From assembly GCA_036504235.1 (NCBI GenBank), contig DASXVN010000008.1, forward strand, positions 9,873 through 73,872: 64,000 nucleotides of DNA, written 5' to 3'. This DNA is from Zipacnadum sp036504235. GTDB taxonomy: Bacteria > Armatimonadota > Zipacnadia > Zipacnadales > Zipacnadaceae. Of this stretch, positions 26,286-34,630 are shown in pieces. The stretch's first letter is position 1. Every line of letters starts with the position of its first letter. Position numbers and translations under genes: made by a program. Under the pieces are notes generated by a model that saw nothing but the letters and a program-made list of their open reading frames with translations, was not told the origin of the DNA and did no database searches.

Positions 26286-27215
26286 TTATCTGGTTCGGGT
26301 GGCGACGAGGGGCGAGTGACACCGGCTGGCCTCAAAAGCATCCTCATCAGTCACCGCCGCGTACCTTCGGCTCATCTCCAGAGTCGTGTGCCCGAGAATG
26401 ATCTGCAGGTGGACGATGCTACCGCCGTCCTGACAGAAGCGGGTGGCGAAGGTGGAGCGAAATGTGTGAGCGCTGACCCTCACTCCGTGGATGCCGGCCA
26501 TTTGACCATATCTCTTGATATTCCTTGACACTATCCGGTACTTCATAGCCTCCCCCATACGCGAGACGAATAGCACCGGGGTATGCCATTTCAGCCTTCC
26601 GCATAACTGGGCCCTCACCCGGCACCATTTCCGCATTATTTTCCGCATCGGCAGGGAAAGAGCCACTACTCTCTGCTTGTTCCCCTTGCCAATCACCCTT
26701 AACGTGCCCTGACATTCGTCCAGCCCATCCATCTCGGCCGTCAACGCCTCGCCTATCCGTATGCCCGTGTCCAACAATAGAGAGAGCAGACAATGATCAC
26801 GTAGGCCGATCCAGGTCTCTCGATTCGGCTGTTTGAGGAGAGCGACTATCTGTGCGTCGGTCAGCGCCGGGGGATTGCGTTTCTCAATAGCCATCTGTTT
26901 GATCTTGCGGGGGTCGATGTTGACGGAGTAATCCCCTTCCTCTATGAGCCAGTTCACGAAGGCCTTGAAAGCCCGAATGTGGTGATTCACAGTGGTGGGC
27001 TTCACCTGCTTTGCCCTCGCTGCAACTCTCTCCCGATAGACCTGAATGGTGAGTTGGGACAGGGGAATCTTGCCGAGGCCATCAAGCAGCGTTCCCAGTT
27101 TCTCTTCGTACCATTCAATCGTGCGAGGAGAGAGGTTGGCGAGCTGGCGACTGAGGAGGAAATCAACTACGGCGCATTCGAGGGTGGTGCAGTCAGAGGA
27201 TTCGTTCTTTTTCAC
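26286..27215 (-). CDS. Tyrosine recombinase/integrase of the tRNA-Glu island
   Basis: Catalyses site-specific recombination between the tRNA gene and the excised element. A GTG at 27215 follows GGAG by 8 nt and is preferred over the ATG at 27233, which has no SD; this gives 309 residues. The N-terminal SAM-like core-binding domain (residues 20-110, with LSPRTIEWYEEKLGTLL) is followed by the catalytic domain. All family residues are visible: Arg in TGIRIGEAL, Lys in GKGNKQR, HxxR in HTFRSTFA, His in LGHTTLEMS, and the nucleophile Tyr in RRYAAV. It lies beside the intact tRNA and is transcribed away from it, the usual layout. Confidence 0.92.
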   Translation of the reverse strand: MKKNESSDCTTLECAVVDFLLSRQLANLSPRTIEWYEEKLGTLLDGLGKIPLSQLTIQVYRERVAARAKQVKPTTVNHHIRAFKAFVNWLIEEGDYSVNIDPRKIKQMAIEKRNPPALTDAQIVALLKQPNRETWIGLRDHCLLSLLLDTGIRIGEALTAEMDGLDECQGTLRVIGKGNKQRVVALSLPMRKIMRKWCRVRAQLCGRLKWHTPVLFVSRMGEAMKYRIVSRNIKRYGQMAGIHGVRVSAHTFRSTFATRFCQDGGSIVHLQIILGHTTLEMSRRYAAVTDEDAFEASRCHSPLVATRTR

Positions 27216-27355
27216 GAGACTCACTCCGTTCATGGGGTAAACAGGACTTGCCCAGAAACGAGGCGATTCATGGCTCCGAGATCAGCTGGAGTGGTCTCTC
27301 GTGGATCCCTCTCGACCCCTCAAAAACCGCATAAAACTGAAGGCGAACAGAGGAA

Positions 27356-27410
27356 AGGTGGTACCCCCACGGGGAGTCGAACCCCGGCCATCGGACTGAG
27401 AATCCGGTAT
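27356..27410 (-). repeat. Proximal attachment repeat inside tRNA-Glu
   Basis: This copy of the 55-bp direct repeat restores the 3' part of the tRNA gene. It differs from the copy at 23683 at no position; identity stops abruptly after CCGGTAT on one side and one base before the encoded CCA region on the other. Confidence 0.85.
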
Positions 27411-27433
27411 CCTAACCACTAGACGATGGGGGC
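27359..27433 (-). tRNA. tRNA-Glu(CTC) with encoded CCA
   Basis: A full cloverleaf can be drawn. The acceptor GCCCCCA pairs with TGGGGGT, then discriminator A and encoded CCA. The D arm has GTCT/AGGAT. The anticodon loop is TTCTCAG, giving anticodon CTC for Glu, and the T arm contains GGTTCGACTCC. The first anticodon-stem pair is a C-A mismatch. It is the integration site of the adjacent island, which replaced the 3' part with an identical sequence. Confidence 0.93.
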
Positions 27434-27446
27434 ACCAATGGGGAGC

Positions 27447-27475
27447 ATTATACGGACGCCTCCCCGACCTGTCAA
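27447..27475 (-). promoter_or_regulatory. Consensus promoter of tRNA-Glu
   Basis: On the minus strand TTGACA (27470-27475), exactly 17 bp, then TATAAT (27447-27452): a perfect sigma-70 consensus. The predicted start is about 7 bp before the tRNA. Confidence 0.88.
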
Positions 27476-27593
27476 TACCCCCGCGGCCAGCGAAAGCGAA
27501 CCTTTCCCCCCGCCCGGCGTCGCGTAAGGGGGCAGACCCGCCAGAGAGGCGGACGCCCCTCCCGGGAGGGAACGCGGAGAGGTGGTGGGGCGC

Positions 27594-28775
27594 ATGGAAC
27601 CCGTGAACAACGCAATTCTGGAGACGTATTTCGCCCCCGCAGAGCGCGCCGGCTTGCCGCAAATTCAGGCTCAGCGCGCGATTTTCCTCACCGATCCGCT
27701 GGCCGCCACGTTGCTGGAGGCCATCCCCGATCTGGCTATGGTCCTCAACGCGCAGCGGCAAGTGGTGGCCGCTAACCACCGCGCCCAAACGACGGTGGGC
27801 GTCCCCGACGAAGCCCAGCTCCTGGGACTGCGCCCCGGCGAACTGCTGAGTTGCATCCACGTCGGCGACGGCCCGAATGGCTGTGGGACCAGTGAGTCTT
27901 GCCAGGTGTGCGGCGCGGCCAACGCCATTCTCGACTGCCTGCGGACGCACGAGATCGTGGATCGTGAGTGCCGCATCCGGCAGTTGTCCGGACACAACGG
28001 GGGGACGCTGGAACTCGAGGTGCGGGCGACTCTGCTGGACGTGGCGGGAACCGACCTGGTGGTGCTGGCGCTGCACGATCTGAGCGGCGAGAAGCGGCGC
28101 TTGCTCCTGGAAGGCACCTTTTTCCACGATGTGCTGAACCTGATCACCGGCTTGCAGGCGATCGCGACCTTGCTTAGTTACGGGACGGAAGACCCCGAGA
28201 CCGAGCAGGAATACAAGGCGGACCTGCGGCGGATGGCGGAGCAACTCGGCGAGGAAGTGGTCTCCCAGCGGCAACTACTGGCGGCGGAGAAGGGCGAGCT
28301 GAAGCTCAACCTCTCATCGATTCCGGTGGCGGACCTGCTGGCGGCGGTGGCCGAGTTGTACCGCAATCACTCCGTGGCGCGGGGGCGGAACCTGCAGATC
28401 CAGGCCTGCGCCGACGGGGAGATCGAGACCGACGTGGTGATCCTGCGCCGGGTGCTGGGAAATCTGGTCAAGAACGCGCTGGAGGCGACGCAGGACGGGG
28501 GAACCGTCTGCCTCGCCGCCGAGGCGGGAGAGGACTGCCTCGTGTTCCGAGTGAGCAATCCGGGGGTGATGCCGCCGGAGGTGCAAAAGCAGATCTTCCA
28601 GCGCTCCTTCAGCACCAAGTCCGGCTCGGGGCACGGCATTGGGACCCACAGCGTCAAGCTCTTCGGTGAGAAGTACCTGGGCGGCCAGGTCGACTTCACC
28701 AGCAGCGAGCCGGAGGGCACGGTCTTTGCGGTGTCCCTGCCCCGGCAGTTCTCGGCGGCTATGCCGACGGGCTAG
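27594..28775 (+). CDS. Orphan histidine kinase with cysteine-rich PAS domain
   Basis: A 393-residue soluble kinase. The ATG at 27594 is chosen; GTGs at 27582 and 27585 are possible. Residues about 45-165 form a PAS domain with a conserved-looking cysteine set (CIHVGDGPNGCGTSESCQVCG) that could sense redox state or bind a metal. The phosphoacceptor is His178 in FFHDVLNLITG. The HATPase domain has the N box NLVKNALEA, a weak G1 box (SNPGVMP instead of DNG), and GSGHGIGTHSVK. No membrane segment and no adjacent response regulator are seen, so its partner must be elsewhere. Confidence 0.87.
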   Translation: MEPVNNAILETYFAPAERAGLPQIQAQRAIFLTDPLAATLLEAIPDLAMVLNAQRQVVAANHRAQTTVGVPDEAQLLGLRPGELLSCIHVGDGPNGCGTSESCQVCGAANAILDCLRTHEIVDRECRIRQLSGHNGGTLELEVRATLLDVAGTDLVVLALHDLSGEKRRLLLEGTFFHDVLNLITGLQAIATLLSYGTEDPETEQEYKADLRRMAEQLGEEVVSQRQLLAAEKGELKLNLSSIPVADLLAAVAELYRNHSVARGRNLQIQACADGEIETDVVILRRVLGNLVKNALEATQDGGTVCLAAEAGEDCLVFRVSNPGVMPPEVQKQIFQRSFSTKSGSGHGIGTHSVKLFGEKYLGGQVDFTSSEPEGTVFAVSLPRQFSAAMPTG

Positions 28776-28804
28776 GCGGGTGCGACGGGGGGTGGTCGGC
28801 CTCG

Positions 28805-28873
28805 GTGGCACCGGCGTCTCGCCGGTGTCCCCTCCCCGCAGGTTGCCGGACACCGGCGAGACGCCGGTGCCAC
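28805..28873. terminator. Inverted pair of CACCGGCG hairpin repeats, likely terminator
   Basis: Two copies of the short repeat face each other: 28805-28830 is the exact reverse complement of 28848-28873 (26 bp) across a 17-nt loop. Each arm also folds on itself (CACCGGCG-AGA-CGCCGGTG). It separates convergent kinase and isomerase genes. No U-run follows, so termination would depend on hairpin strength. Confidence 0.6.
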
Positions 28874-28881
28874 TGAAGCGT

Positions 28882-29712
28882 CTAGCCCTGCGCCTGCTTA
28901 AGCAGCTTGCGGACCGCCTCGATCTCGTGGCGGCAGATGTCTACGTCCGTTAGCTTGTCGTCCGGGAGCCGGTGCGACTCGACGGAGAGAAAGCCCTCGT
29001 ATTCCTCATCCACGAGCCACTGAATGATGGTCGCGTAGTCTACCTGGCCCTCGCCGAGCAGCATCTGCCAGCGGTCCTCGCCGGTGGACTTGTCGGCGTC
29101 CTTGATCTGCACGTTCCAGACCTGCTCGCCGAAGCGCTCCAGAGCCTCCACGGCGTAGTACTTGCCGAAGCGGTAGAGGTTTCCGGGGTCGTAGTTGACG
29201 CCCAGGTTGGGCCGGTCTACCAGGTTGAGCAGCTCCAGCGTGGAATCCAAGGTGCGGCTGAGGCCCTGGTTATTCTCCACGATGATCCCCACGCCCCGCC
29301 CCAGGGCGCGGTCGCAGCACTCGGTGAGGTAATGGACCGCGCGGCCCCAGTGGTCCTCGCGGGCGTCGCGGACGTCAAGCGGACCGCCGGGCATGACGCG
29401 GATCATGTCGCATTCCAGCTCCTCGGCGATGTCCATGTAGCGCTCCAGGCCCTCCAGCTCGCGCTCGCACTCGGCGTCGCTCTTCTCCGCGAAGCCGCCA
29501 AGGTACGTGGCGAGGGTGACGCACTCCATACCGGCCTTGTCCAGCGCCCGGGCGGCCTCGGCCACGCGCGCGTCGTCGGCGTCGAGGGGCAGGTGCGAGG
29601 GCACGCCGAAGATCTCCATCCCGGCATAGCCGAGGCGGCCGGCAATCTCAATGGCCTCCACCAGCGGGTGATCCTGCAGCAGCTTGGAGCAGAGGGCGAT
29701 TTCGAAAGGCAT
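28882..29712 (-). CDS. Sugar phosphate isomerase/epimerase (xylose isomerase-like TIM barrel)
   Basis: A 276-residue AP-endonuclease-2-fold protein, related to sugar and inositol catabolic isomerases, expected to bind a divalent metal. Signs are RLGYAGMEIFG, the metal ligands in GVGIIVENN, LGVNYDPGNLY, VWNVQIKDAD and EGFLSVESHRL. There is no signal peptide, so it acts in the cytoplasm on an unknown sugar. Related families are abundant in Armatimonadota and Planctomycetota. No transporter or kinase partner is adjacent. Confidence 0.85.
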   Translation of the reverse strand: MPFEIALCSKLLQDHPLVEAIEIAGRLGYAGMEIFGVPSHLPLDADDARVAEAARALDKAGMECVTLATYLGGFAEKSDAECERELEGLERYMDIAEELECDMIRVMPGGPLDVRDAREDHWGRAVHYLTECCDRALGRGVGIIVENNQGLSRTLDSTLELLNLVDRPNLGVNYDPGNLYRFGKYYAVEALERFGEQVWNVQIKDADKSTGEDRWQMLLGEGQVDYATIIQWLVDEEYEGFLSVESHRLPDDKLTDVDICRHEIEAVRKLLKQAQG

Positions 29713-29732
29713 GGTAGATCATCTCCAAGGTA

Positions 29733-29822
29733 GGTCGGGCGTCCCGCCCGACTGGTTAGCGGCTAACTGACAGGCGAGACGCCTGTCCTACCGACTTGAC
29801 GGGCGAGACGCCCGTCCTACCG
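29733..29822. repeat. Three consecutive short hairpins
   Basis: GTCGGGCG-TCC-CGCCCGAC, then GACAGGCGAGACGCCTGTC, then GACGGGCGAGACGCCCGTC, the last two each followed by CTACCG. This is a variant of the CACCGGCG-AGA-CGCCGGTG family with changed stems that keep pairing, which suggests that structure matters more than sequence. Confidence 0.7.
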
Positions 29823-29841
29823 GGTTCTTCCCGCGCCGCGC

Positions 29842-32097
29842 CTAGGCCTTCTCGAGGTGGGCGTAGCGCAGGTCTAGATGCTTAATGCCACCGCCGGGGA
29901 AGGCCACCGCCACCTTGATGGTGTCGGTCTCCCGGGTCAGCGAGACGATCATGCCGCGGCCGAACTTGGCGTGCGTGACCCGGTCGCCGACCGTGAAGTC
30001 CGGCAGGTCGGCGGGCGGCTTGGGCTCCGGGCCGGTGGGCTTGCGTTTCTCGCGCGCAGGGGCCGAGGACTTGGCGCGGGAGAGGATGTCGGTCAGGTCT
30101 ATCGTGCGGGCGGCGGGCTTCTCCGACATCGAGGCGTCCACGTCCACCAGGCGCGGGCCGGTGCCCCGGGCGGGGCGGCCCTTGTGGGCCACGCCCTCGT
30201 GCGGCAGATCCTTCAGGAAGCGGCTGGGGTCGTTCTGCCGCACCTCGCCGAACTGCATCCGCCGCTGGGCGCGCGAGAGCCACAGCCGCTTCTGCGCGCG
30301 CGTCATGCCCACGTAGAGCAGGCGGCGCTCCTCGGCGATCTCGTTTTCCGACTCCTGGCTGCGGTAGTGGGGCAGGATGTTCTCCTCCAGCCCCACCAGG
30401 AAGACGTACGGGAACTCCAGGCCCTTGGCGCTGTGCAGGGTGAGCAGGGAGACCTTGTCGCCCAGCGATTCGGCCTTGTCAATGTCGGCGCTGAGCGCCA
30501 GGTACTCCAGGAACTCCATCAGGCCCGCGCCCTCGCCGCGCCGGTTGGCGAAGCGGGCGGCGGTGCTGACGAACTCCTCGGCGTTCTCGGCGCGGCGGGC
30601 GTCATCCGCCTTGTTGCTGTTCTGGAGCTTGGCCAGGTAGCCGCTGCGCTCGATCATCTCGCGAGTAATCTGGCGCAGCCCGGCGGTCGCGGCGCTCTCC
30701 TGGAGCTTCACGATCAGGTTGTGGAAGGCCTCGAAGGCCTGCTGGGTGCGGGGCGGGAGATCCTCATCCTGGAGGGCCAGTTGGAGCGCGTTCCACAGGG
30801 ACATTTCGTTCTGCATGGCGAGGCGGTCAATGATCGCCAGGGCCGTGTCGCCGATGCCGCGGGTGGGCGTGTTGATGATCCGGCGCAGGGCCACCGAGTC
30901 GTCCGGGTTGTGCAGGACCTGCAGGTAGGCGATGCAGTCCTTGATCTCGGCGCGGTCGAAAAAGCGCATGCCGCCGACGACCTCGTAGGGCACGGCGCGG
31001 GCCATGAGGGCTTCCTCAAAGACGCGGGACATGGCGTTGGAGCGGTAGAGAATGGCGAAATCGCCCCACTGCCCCTCCCCCACCGCCACCTGGCGCATAA
31101 TGGTGTCCACCACCCACTCGGCTTCCTCTTCCTCGTTGACCGCCACGTAGACGGTCACGTCCTCGCCGGGCGCATTCTCGGTCCACAGGCGCTTTTCGGC
31201 GCGCTCGGGATTGCAGGCGATGATGGCGTTGGCGCAGTCGAGAATCTTCTGGGTGGAGCGGTAATTGCGCTCCAGGCGGAAGATTTGGGCGTGCGGATAG
31301 TGCTCGCGGAAGGCCAAAATCAGCCCCACGTCGGCGCCGCGCCAGCCGTAGATGGACTGGTCGTCGTCGCCGACCACGCAGAGGTTGGCCCGCTCGCCGG
31401 CCAGCAGTTGCAGCAGACGGAACTGCGCCCAGTTGATGTCCTGGTACTCGTCAACCAGCAGGAAATGGAAGCGCTGCTGGTAGCGCCGGAGCACCTCCGG
31501 GTGCTGGTCGAGAAGCTGGACGGCCATCATCAGCAGGTCATCAAAGTCCAGCGCCCCGTTGCGCCGCAGTTGCTCCTGGTAGACGCGGTAGACCTGCCGG
31601 GTGGCCTTCTCCAGGGGGCTTTTGTCGCGCGCCTTGTACTCGCTGACCGTCAGCAGTTGATTCTTGGCGTTGCTGATTTCGTTGAGCACGGCGGGCGGCT
31701 TGACTTCCTCGGAGTCAATATTCAGCGCCGAAAGCGCGTGTTTGACCACGGAAAGCTGGTCGGAATCGTCGTAGATGGTGAAGTTGGGGGGCACGTCAAT
31801 GACCGAGCCGGCGGCCCGCAGTAGCCGGGCGCAGAACCAGTGGAAGGTGCCCGCCCAGACCTTCTTCGCGTCGTCGCCGATGAGCAGCCGGATGCGCTCC
31901 TTCATCTCCTCGGCGGCCTTGTTGGTGAAGGTGACGGCCAGAATCTGGTCGGGCGGCACGCCGCAGGCGCGCACCATATAGGCGATGCGGGTGGTCAAGG
32001 TCCGGGTCTTGCCGGAGCCGGCCCCGGCGAAGATGAGCACGGGACCCTCGACGGCGCAAACCGCCTCGCGTTGTTCGGGATTGAGTTTGTCGAGAAT
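29842..32097 (-). CDS. pcrA: UvrD/PcrA-type superfamily 1 DNA helicase, apparently with ATT start
   Basis: Unwinds DNA 3'-5' in excision repair and clears recombination intermediates. The conserved Q motif (LDKLNPEQREAV) lies upstream of the first standard start codon (GTG at 32040), and the frame has no ATG, GTG or TTG back to a TAG. An ATT at 32097 follows GAGGTG by 7 nt and gives the expected N-terminus and 751 residues. Motifs are Walker A GAGSGKT, VDEYQDIN (motif II), GDDDQSIYGWRGA (III), VSLLTLHSAKGLEF (V) and YVGMTRAQKRLWL (VI). The C-terminal tail ends in the PcrA-like GDRVTHAKFGRGMIVS. A frameshift or sequencing error upstream is the alternative. Confidence 0.9.
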   Translation of the reverse strand: MLDKLNPEQREAVCAVEGPVLIFAGAGSGKTRTLTTRIAYMVRACGVPPDQILAVTFTNKAAEEMKERIRLLIGDDAKKVWAGTFHWFCARLLRAAGSVIDVPPNFTIYDDSDQLSVVKHALSALNIDSEEVKPPAVLNEISNAKNQLLTVSEYKARDKSPLEKATRQVYRVYQEQLRRNGALDFDDLLMMAVQLLDQHPEVLRRYQQRFHFLLVDEYQDINWAQFRLLQLLAGERANLCVVGDDDQSIYGWRGADVGLILAFREHYPHAQIFRLERNYRSTQKILDCANAIIACNPERAEKRLWTENAPGEDVTVYVAVNEEEEAEWVVDTIMRQVAVGEGQWGDFAILYRSNAMSRVFEEALMARAVPYEVVGGMRFFDRAEIKDCIAYLQVLHNPDDSVALRRIINTPTRGIGDTALAIIDRLAMQNEMSLWNALQLALQDEDLPPRTQQAFEAFHNLIVKLQESAATAGLRQITREMIERSGYLAKLQNSNKADDARRAENAEEFVSTAARFANRRGEGAGLMEFLEYLALSADIDKAESLGDKVSLLTLHSAKGLEFPYVFLVGLEENILPHYRSQESENEIAEERRLLYVGMTRAQKRLWLSRAQRRMQFGEVRQNDPSRFLKDLPHEGVAHKGRPARGTGPRLVDVDASMSEKPAARTIDLTDILSRAKSSAPAREKRKPTGPEPKPPADLPDFTVGDRVTHAKFGRGMIVSLTRETDTIKVAVAFPGGGIKHLDLRYAHLEKA

Positions 32098-32164
32098 CGG
32101 GATACACCTCGGGTATGGAGAGAAAGAAGGGGCTGCCTAAAGTAGGGAACGGCGAACGGCCGGG

Positions 32165-32276
32165 AACCTCACCCCCAGCCCCTCTCCCTGCGGGAGAGGG
32201 GTGAAAGGTCAACGACAACGGCCCGGACACCGGCGAGACCCTTCGACAAGCTCAGGGCAGGCAGCCGGTGCCACCG
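32165..32276. repeat. Two fold-back repeats between pyrG and helicase gene
   Basis: A CCCCTCTCCCTGCGGGAGAGGGG hairpin-type unit at about 32175-32205 (stem CCCCTCTCCC with GGGAGAGGGG). Next comes a CACCGGCGAGAC...GCCGGTGCCACC unit at 32227-32275, whose loop carries the palindrome CCCTTCGACAAGCTCAGGG. Confidence 0.75.
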
Positions 32277-32293
32277 ACAGCTAGGGGCTCTGG

Positions 32294-33934
32294 CTACTCC
32301 TCCACGGGCTCGGCGGCGGCGCACTGGGCCTGGCGCGCTAGCGCGGCCGCGATGAAGCCGCGGAAGAGCGGGTGCGGCCGGTTGGGCCGGGACTTGAACT
32401 CGGGATGAAACTGCGAGGCAACGAAGAAGGGGTGGCTGGGCAGCTCGATGATCTCGGCCAGGTCACCCTGCGGCGAAGTCCCGGAGAACCGCAGCCCGCA
32501 CTCAACCAGCCGCGGCCGGAAAGCGTTGTTTACCTCATAGCGATGGCGATGGCGCTCCTGAATCTCCGCCGCGCCGTAGACCTGCGCGGCCAGCGATCCC
32601 TCTTCCAGCTTGCAGGGATAAGCGCCCAGCCGCATGGTCCCGCCCAGCTCGGTGATGTACTCCTGCTCCTTGAGGTAGATGACCACCGGGTTGGGCGTTT
32701 CCTCGTCAAATTCCTTGGAGTTAGCGCGCTCCAGGCCACAGACGTTGCGGGCGAACTCGATGACCGCGCACTGCAACCCCAGGCACAGGCCCAGGAAGGG
32801 GACGCCGTTTTCCCGCGCCCAGCGGACTGCCGCGATCTTGCCCTCAATGCCGCGATGGCCGAAGCCGCCCGGCACCAGCACGCCGCTGACTCCCGCCAGG
32901 AGCGCGTCGGCGCCCTGCTGCTCGATCTCCTCGGAGTCCACATAATCCACGTGGACCTTCGCGTCGTTGGCGCCGCCGGCGTGCTTGATCGCCTCGGTGA
33001 CGGAGAGGTAGGAGTCCTTGAGGTCCATGTACTTGCCGACCATGGCGATGCGGACCTCGCCCGTGGGACACGACAGCGGCTTGACGATCTCGCGCCAGTC
33101 GGCCAGATCCACCGGGCGGGAGGGCAAGCCTAGCTCGGAGATGGTCAGGTCCGCGATGCCCTGCTCTTCCATCGCCAGGGGAATGGCGTAGAGCGTGTCG
33201 TCCACGTCCAGGGCCTGGACCACGTTCTCGGCCGGAATATCGCAGAACAGCGCGATCTTGGCGCGGATGTCGCGGGTCAGTTCGTGCTGGGTGCGGCAGA
33301 CCAGGATGTCGGGCTGGATACCCATGCTGCGCAGCTCGCGGACGCTGTGCTGGGTGGGCTTGGTCTTCAGCTCGCCGACCGTACCGAGGTAGGGCACCAG
33401 GGTCACATGCACGAAGCACACGTTCTCGCGCCCCTCATCGGTGCGCATCTGGCGGATGGCCTCGAGGAAGGGCTGGCTCTCGATATCGCCGACCGTCCCG
33501 CCGACCTCCACCAGGCAAATCTCGGCCTGGTGATGCTTGGCGCACTTGCGGATGCGGTCCTTGATCTCGTCGGTGACGTGGGGGATGACCTGGATGGTCG
33601 CGCCCAGGTAATAGCCGCCGTCGCGCTCCTTGCGGATAACTTCGGCGTAGACCTGGCCGGTGGTGACGTTGGAGAGGCTGCTCATGGACTCGTCCACGAA
33701 CCGCTCATAGTGGCCCAGGTCGAGGTCGGTCTCGGCGCCGTCGTCGGTGACGTAGACCTCGCCGTGCTGGAAGGGATTCATCAGTCCGGCGTCGGTGTTG
33801 AGGTAGGGGTCGGCCTTGAGGAGAGCGACGCGATAGCCCCGGCGCTTGAGTAGCATGCCGATGCAGGAGGAAGTGATACCTTTGCCGATGGCCGAAACGA
33901 CTCCGCCGGTTACGAAAACGTACTTGGTTTGCAT
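32294..33934 (-). CDS. pyrG: CTP synthase
   Basis: Converts UTP, ATP and glutamine to CTP, the last step of pyrimidine nucleotide synthesis. 546 residues, the usual length. The N-terminal synthetase domain begins KYVFVTGGVVSAIGKGI and has TDAGLMNPFQHGEVYVTDDGAETDLDLGHYERF. The C-terminal class I glutaminase has the nucleophile Cys in FLGLCLGLQ and the HPEFKSRP His/Glu pair. GGAGG is about 14 nt before the ATG. The gene is followed by repeats and the helicase gene. Confidence 0.97.
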   Translation of the reverse strand: MQTKYVFVTGGVVSAIGKGITSSCIGMLLKRRGYRVALLKADPYLNTDAGLMNPFQHGEVYVTDDGAETDLDLGHYERFVDESMSSLSNVTTGQVYAEVIRKERDGGYYLGATIQVIPHVTDEIKDRIRKCAKHHQAEICLVEVGGTVGDIESQPFLEAIRQMRTDEGRENVCFVHVTLVPYLGTVGELKTKPTQHSVRELRSMGIQPDILVCRTQHELTRDIRAKIALFCDIPAENVVQALDVDDTLYAIPLAMEEQGIADLTISELGLPSRPVDLADWREIVKPLSCPTGEVRIAMVGKYMDLKDSYLSVTEAIKHAGGANDAKVHVDYVDSEEIEQQGADALLAGVSGVLVPGGFGHRGIEGKIAAVRWARENGVPFLGLCLGLQCAVIEFARNVCGLERANSKEFDEETPNPVVIYLKEQEYITELGGTMRLGAYPCKLEEGSLAAQVYGAAEIQERHRHRYEVNNAFRPRLVECGLRFSGTSPQGDLAEIIELPSHPFFVASQFHPEFKSRPNRPHPLFRGFIAAALARQAQCAAAEPVEE

Positions 33935-34060
33935 TGTACTGCAGTGGCCTCCCGTGCCCCGAGAAAGTTGCGCTTGCGCGCTGATAAAAACGTCAAAAAG
34001 ACCAACCGCCCGCGCCCCCGCGCCGGCGTTGGTAGAAAAGCCTGATTGTCAAGGAAAGCC

Positions 34061-34522
34061 TTACCCCTCGGCCGGTTCCTCCGCCGACGGCGAGGTCGGC
34101 GCCGGCTTCTCGGGCTCCGGGGCGGCGGCAGCGGCTTCCGTCTCCGGAGTCTCGATATCCTCGTCGGCCAGCACGGAGTCGTCCAGCAGCTCCGCCGGCT
34201 CCATGTCCGCCATGCTCGCCAGGCGAATCTCCTCGATCTGGTGCTTGAGTTCGTGCAGTTCCTCGCCGATCAGGTCGAGGCGCTTGCAGTCGGCCATGAC
34301 GTCGCGGTTTTTGACCTTGCCGCGCTGATGCAGCGAGTAGACCTTGCGGCCGATGGTCAGCAGCAGCTCATTGCGCTCCCGCGCCAGACCCCGGCCCTGC
34401 GCGGCGAGGCGCTGAATCGCAGCCTGGCGGTCAATGCTCTCCGCCAGCGTCTCCACGCCCTGCTTGCCGCTGCTGAAGAGGCTCGCGAGAAAGCGCCTTA
34501 GTTGTTCCCAGAAATCGTTCAT
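34061..34522 (-). CDS. Small coiled-coil protein of unknown function
   Basis: 153 residues from the ATG at 34522 (MNDFWEQLRRFLASLFSSG), preceded by GGAGAG about 11 nt away; an in-frame ATG at 34564 adds unlikely residues. The central part (residues 25-105) is helical and charged, with heptad-like pattern (LARERNELLLTIGRKVYSLHQRG, LIGEELHELKHQIEEIRLA). The last 40 residues are an acidic Ala/Pro/Glu-rich tail. It may be an accessory structural protein. It lies between surE and pyrG on the same strand. Confidence 0.65.
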   Translation of the reverse strand: MNDFWEQLRRFLASLFSSGKQGVETLAESIDRQAAIQRLAAQGRGLARERNELLLTIGRKVYSLHQRGKVKNRDVMADCKRLDLIGEELHELKHQIEEIRLASMADMEPAELLDDSVLADEDIETPETEAAAAAPEPEKPAPTSPSAEEPAEG

Positions 34523-34630
34523 AGTTGGATTATCTCTCCACGTCGTCGCGTCGGCCCGATGCACCGCGAGGGCGCAGGCCGGACCGGGAAGTATTCGGCG
34601 GGACCGGAGCGTTCTCCTTCCCGGTCGCGA

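Larger units (their letters stand above)
23683..27410. mobile_element. Integrative island in tRNA-Glu(CTC), about 3.7 kb
   Basis: The element is bounded by the perfect 55-bp direct repeat and contains a tyrosine recombinase next to the intact tRNA, plus one ComM/YifB-type ATPase gene. The unit length between repeats is 3673 bp. G+C and codon choice look lower and more relaxed than in the flanking genes. No replication, conjugation or phage structural gene is present, so it would be a minimal or decayed element, or a satellite. The fold-back repeats that mark other gaps of this window are not seen inside it. Confidence 0.8.

Noticed and set aside
26025..26528. Plus-strand frame overlapping the recombinase end
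   Set aside because: It runs opposite to a well-conserved integrase and shows no family motif.
28776..28881. Possible small gene between kinase and isomerase
   Set aside because: The gap is filled by an inverted pair of hairpin repeats.
29878..31824. Long open frame opposite the helicase gene (648 codons)
   Set aside because: Antisense artefact of high GC: the minus-strand product has all helicase motifs.
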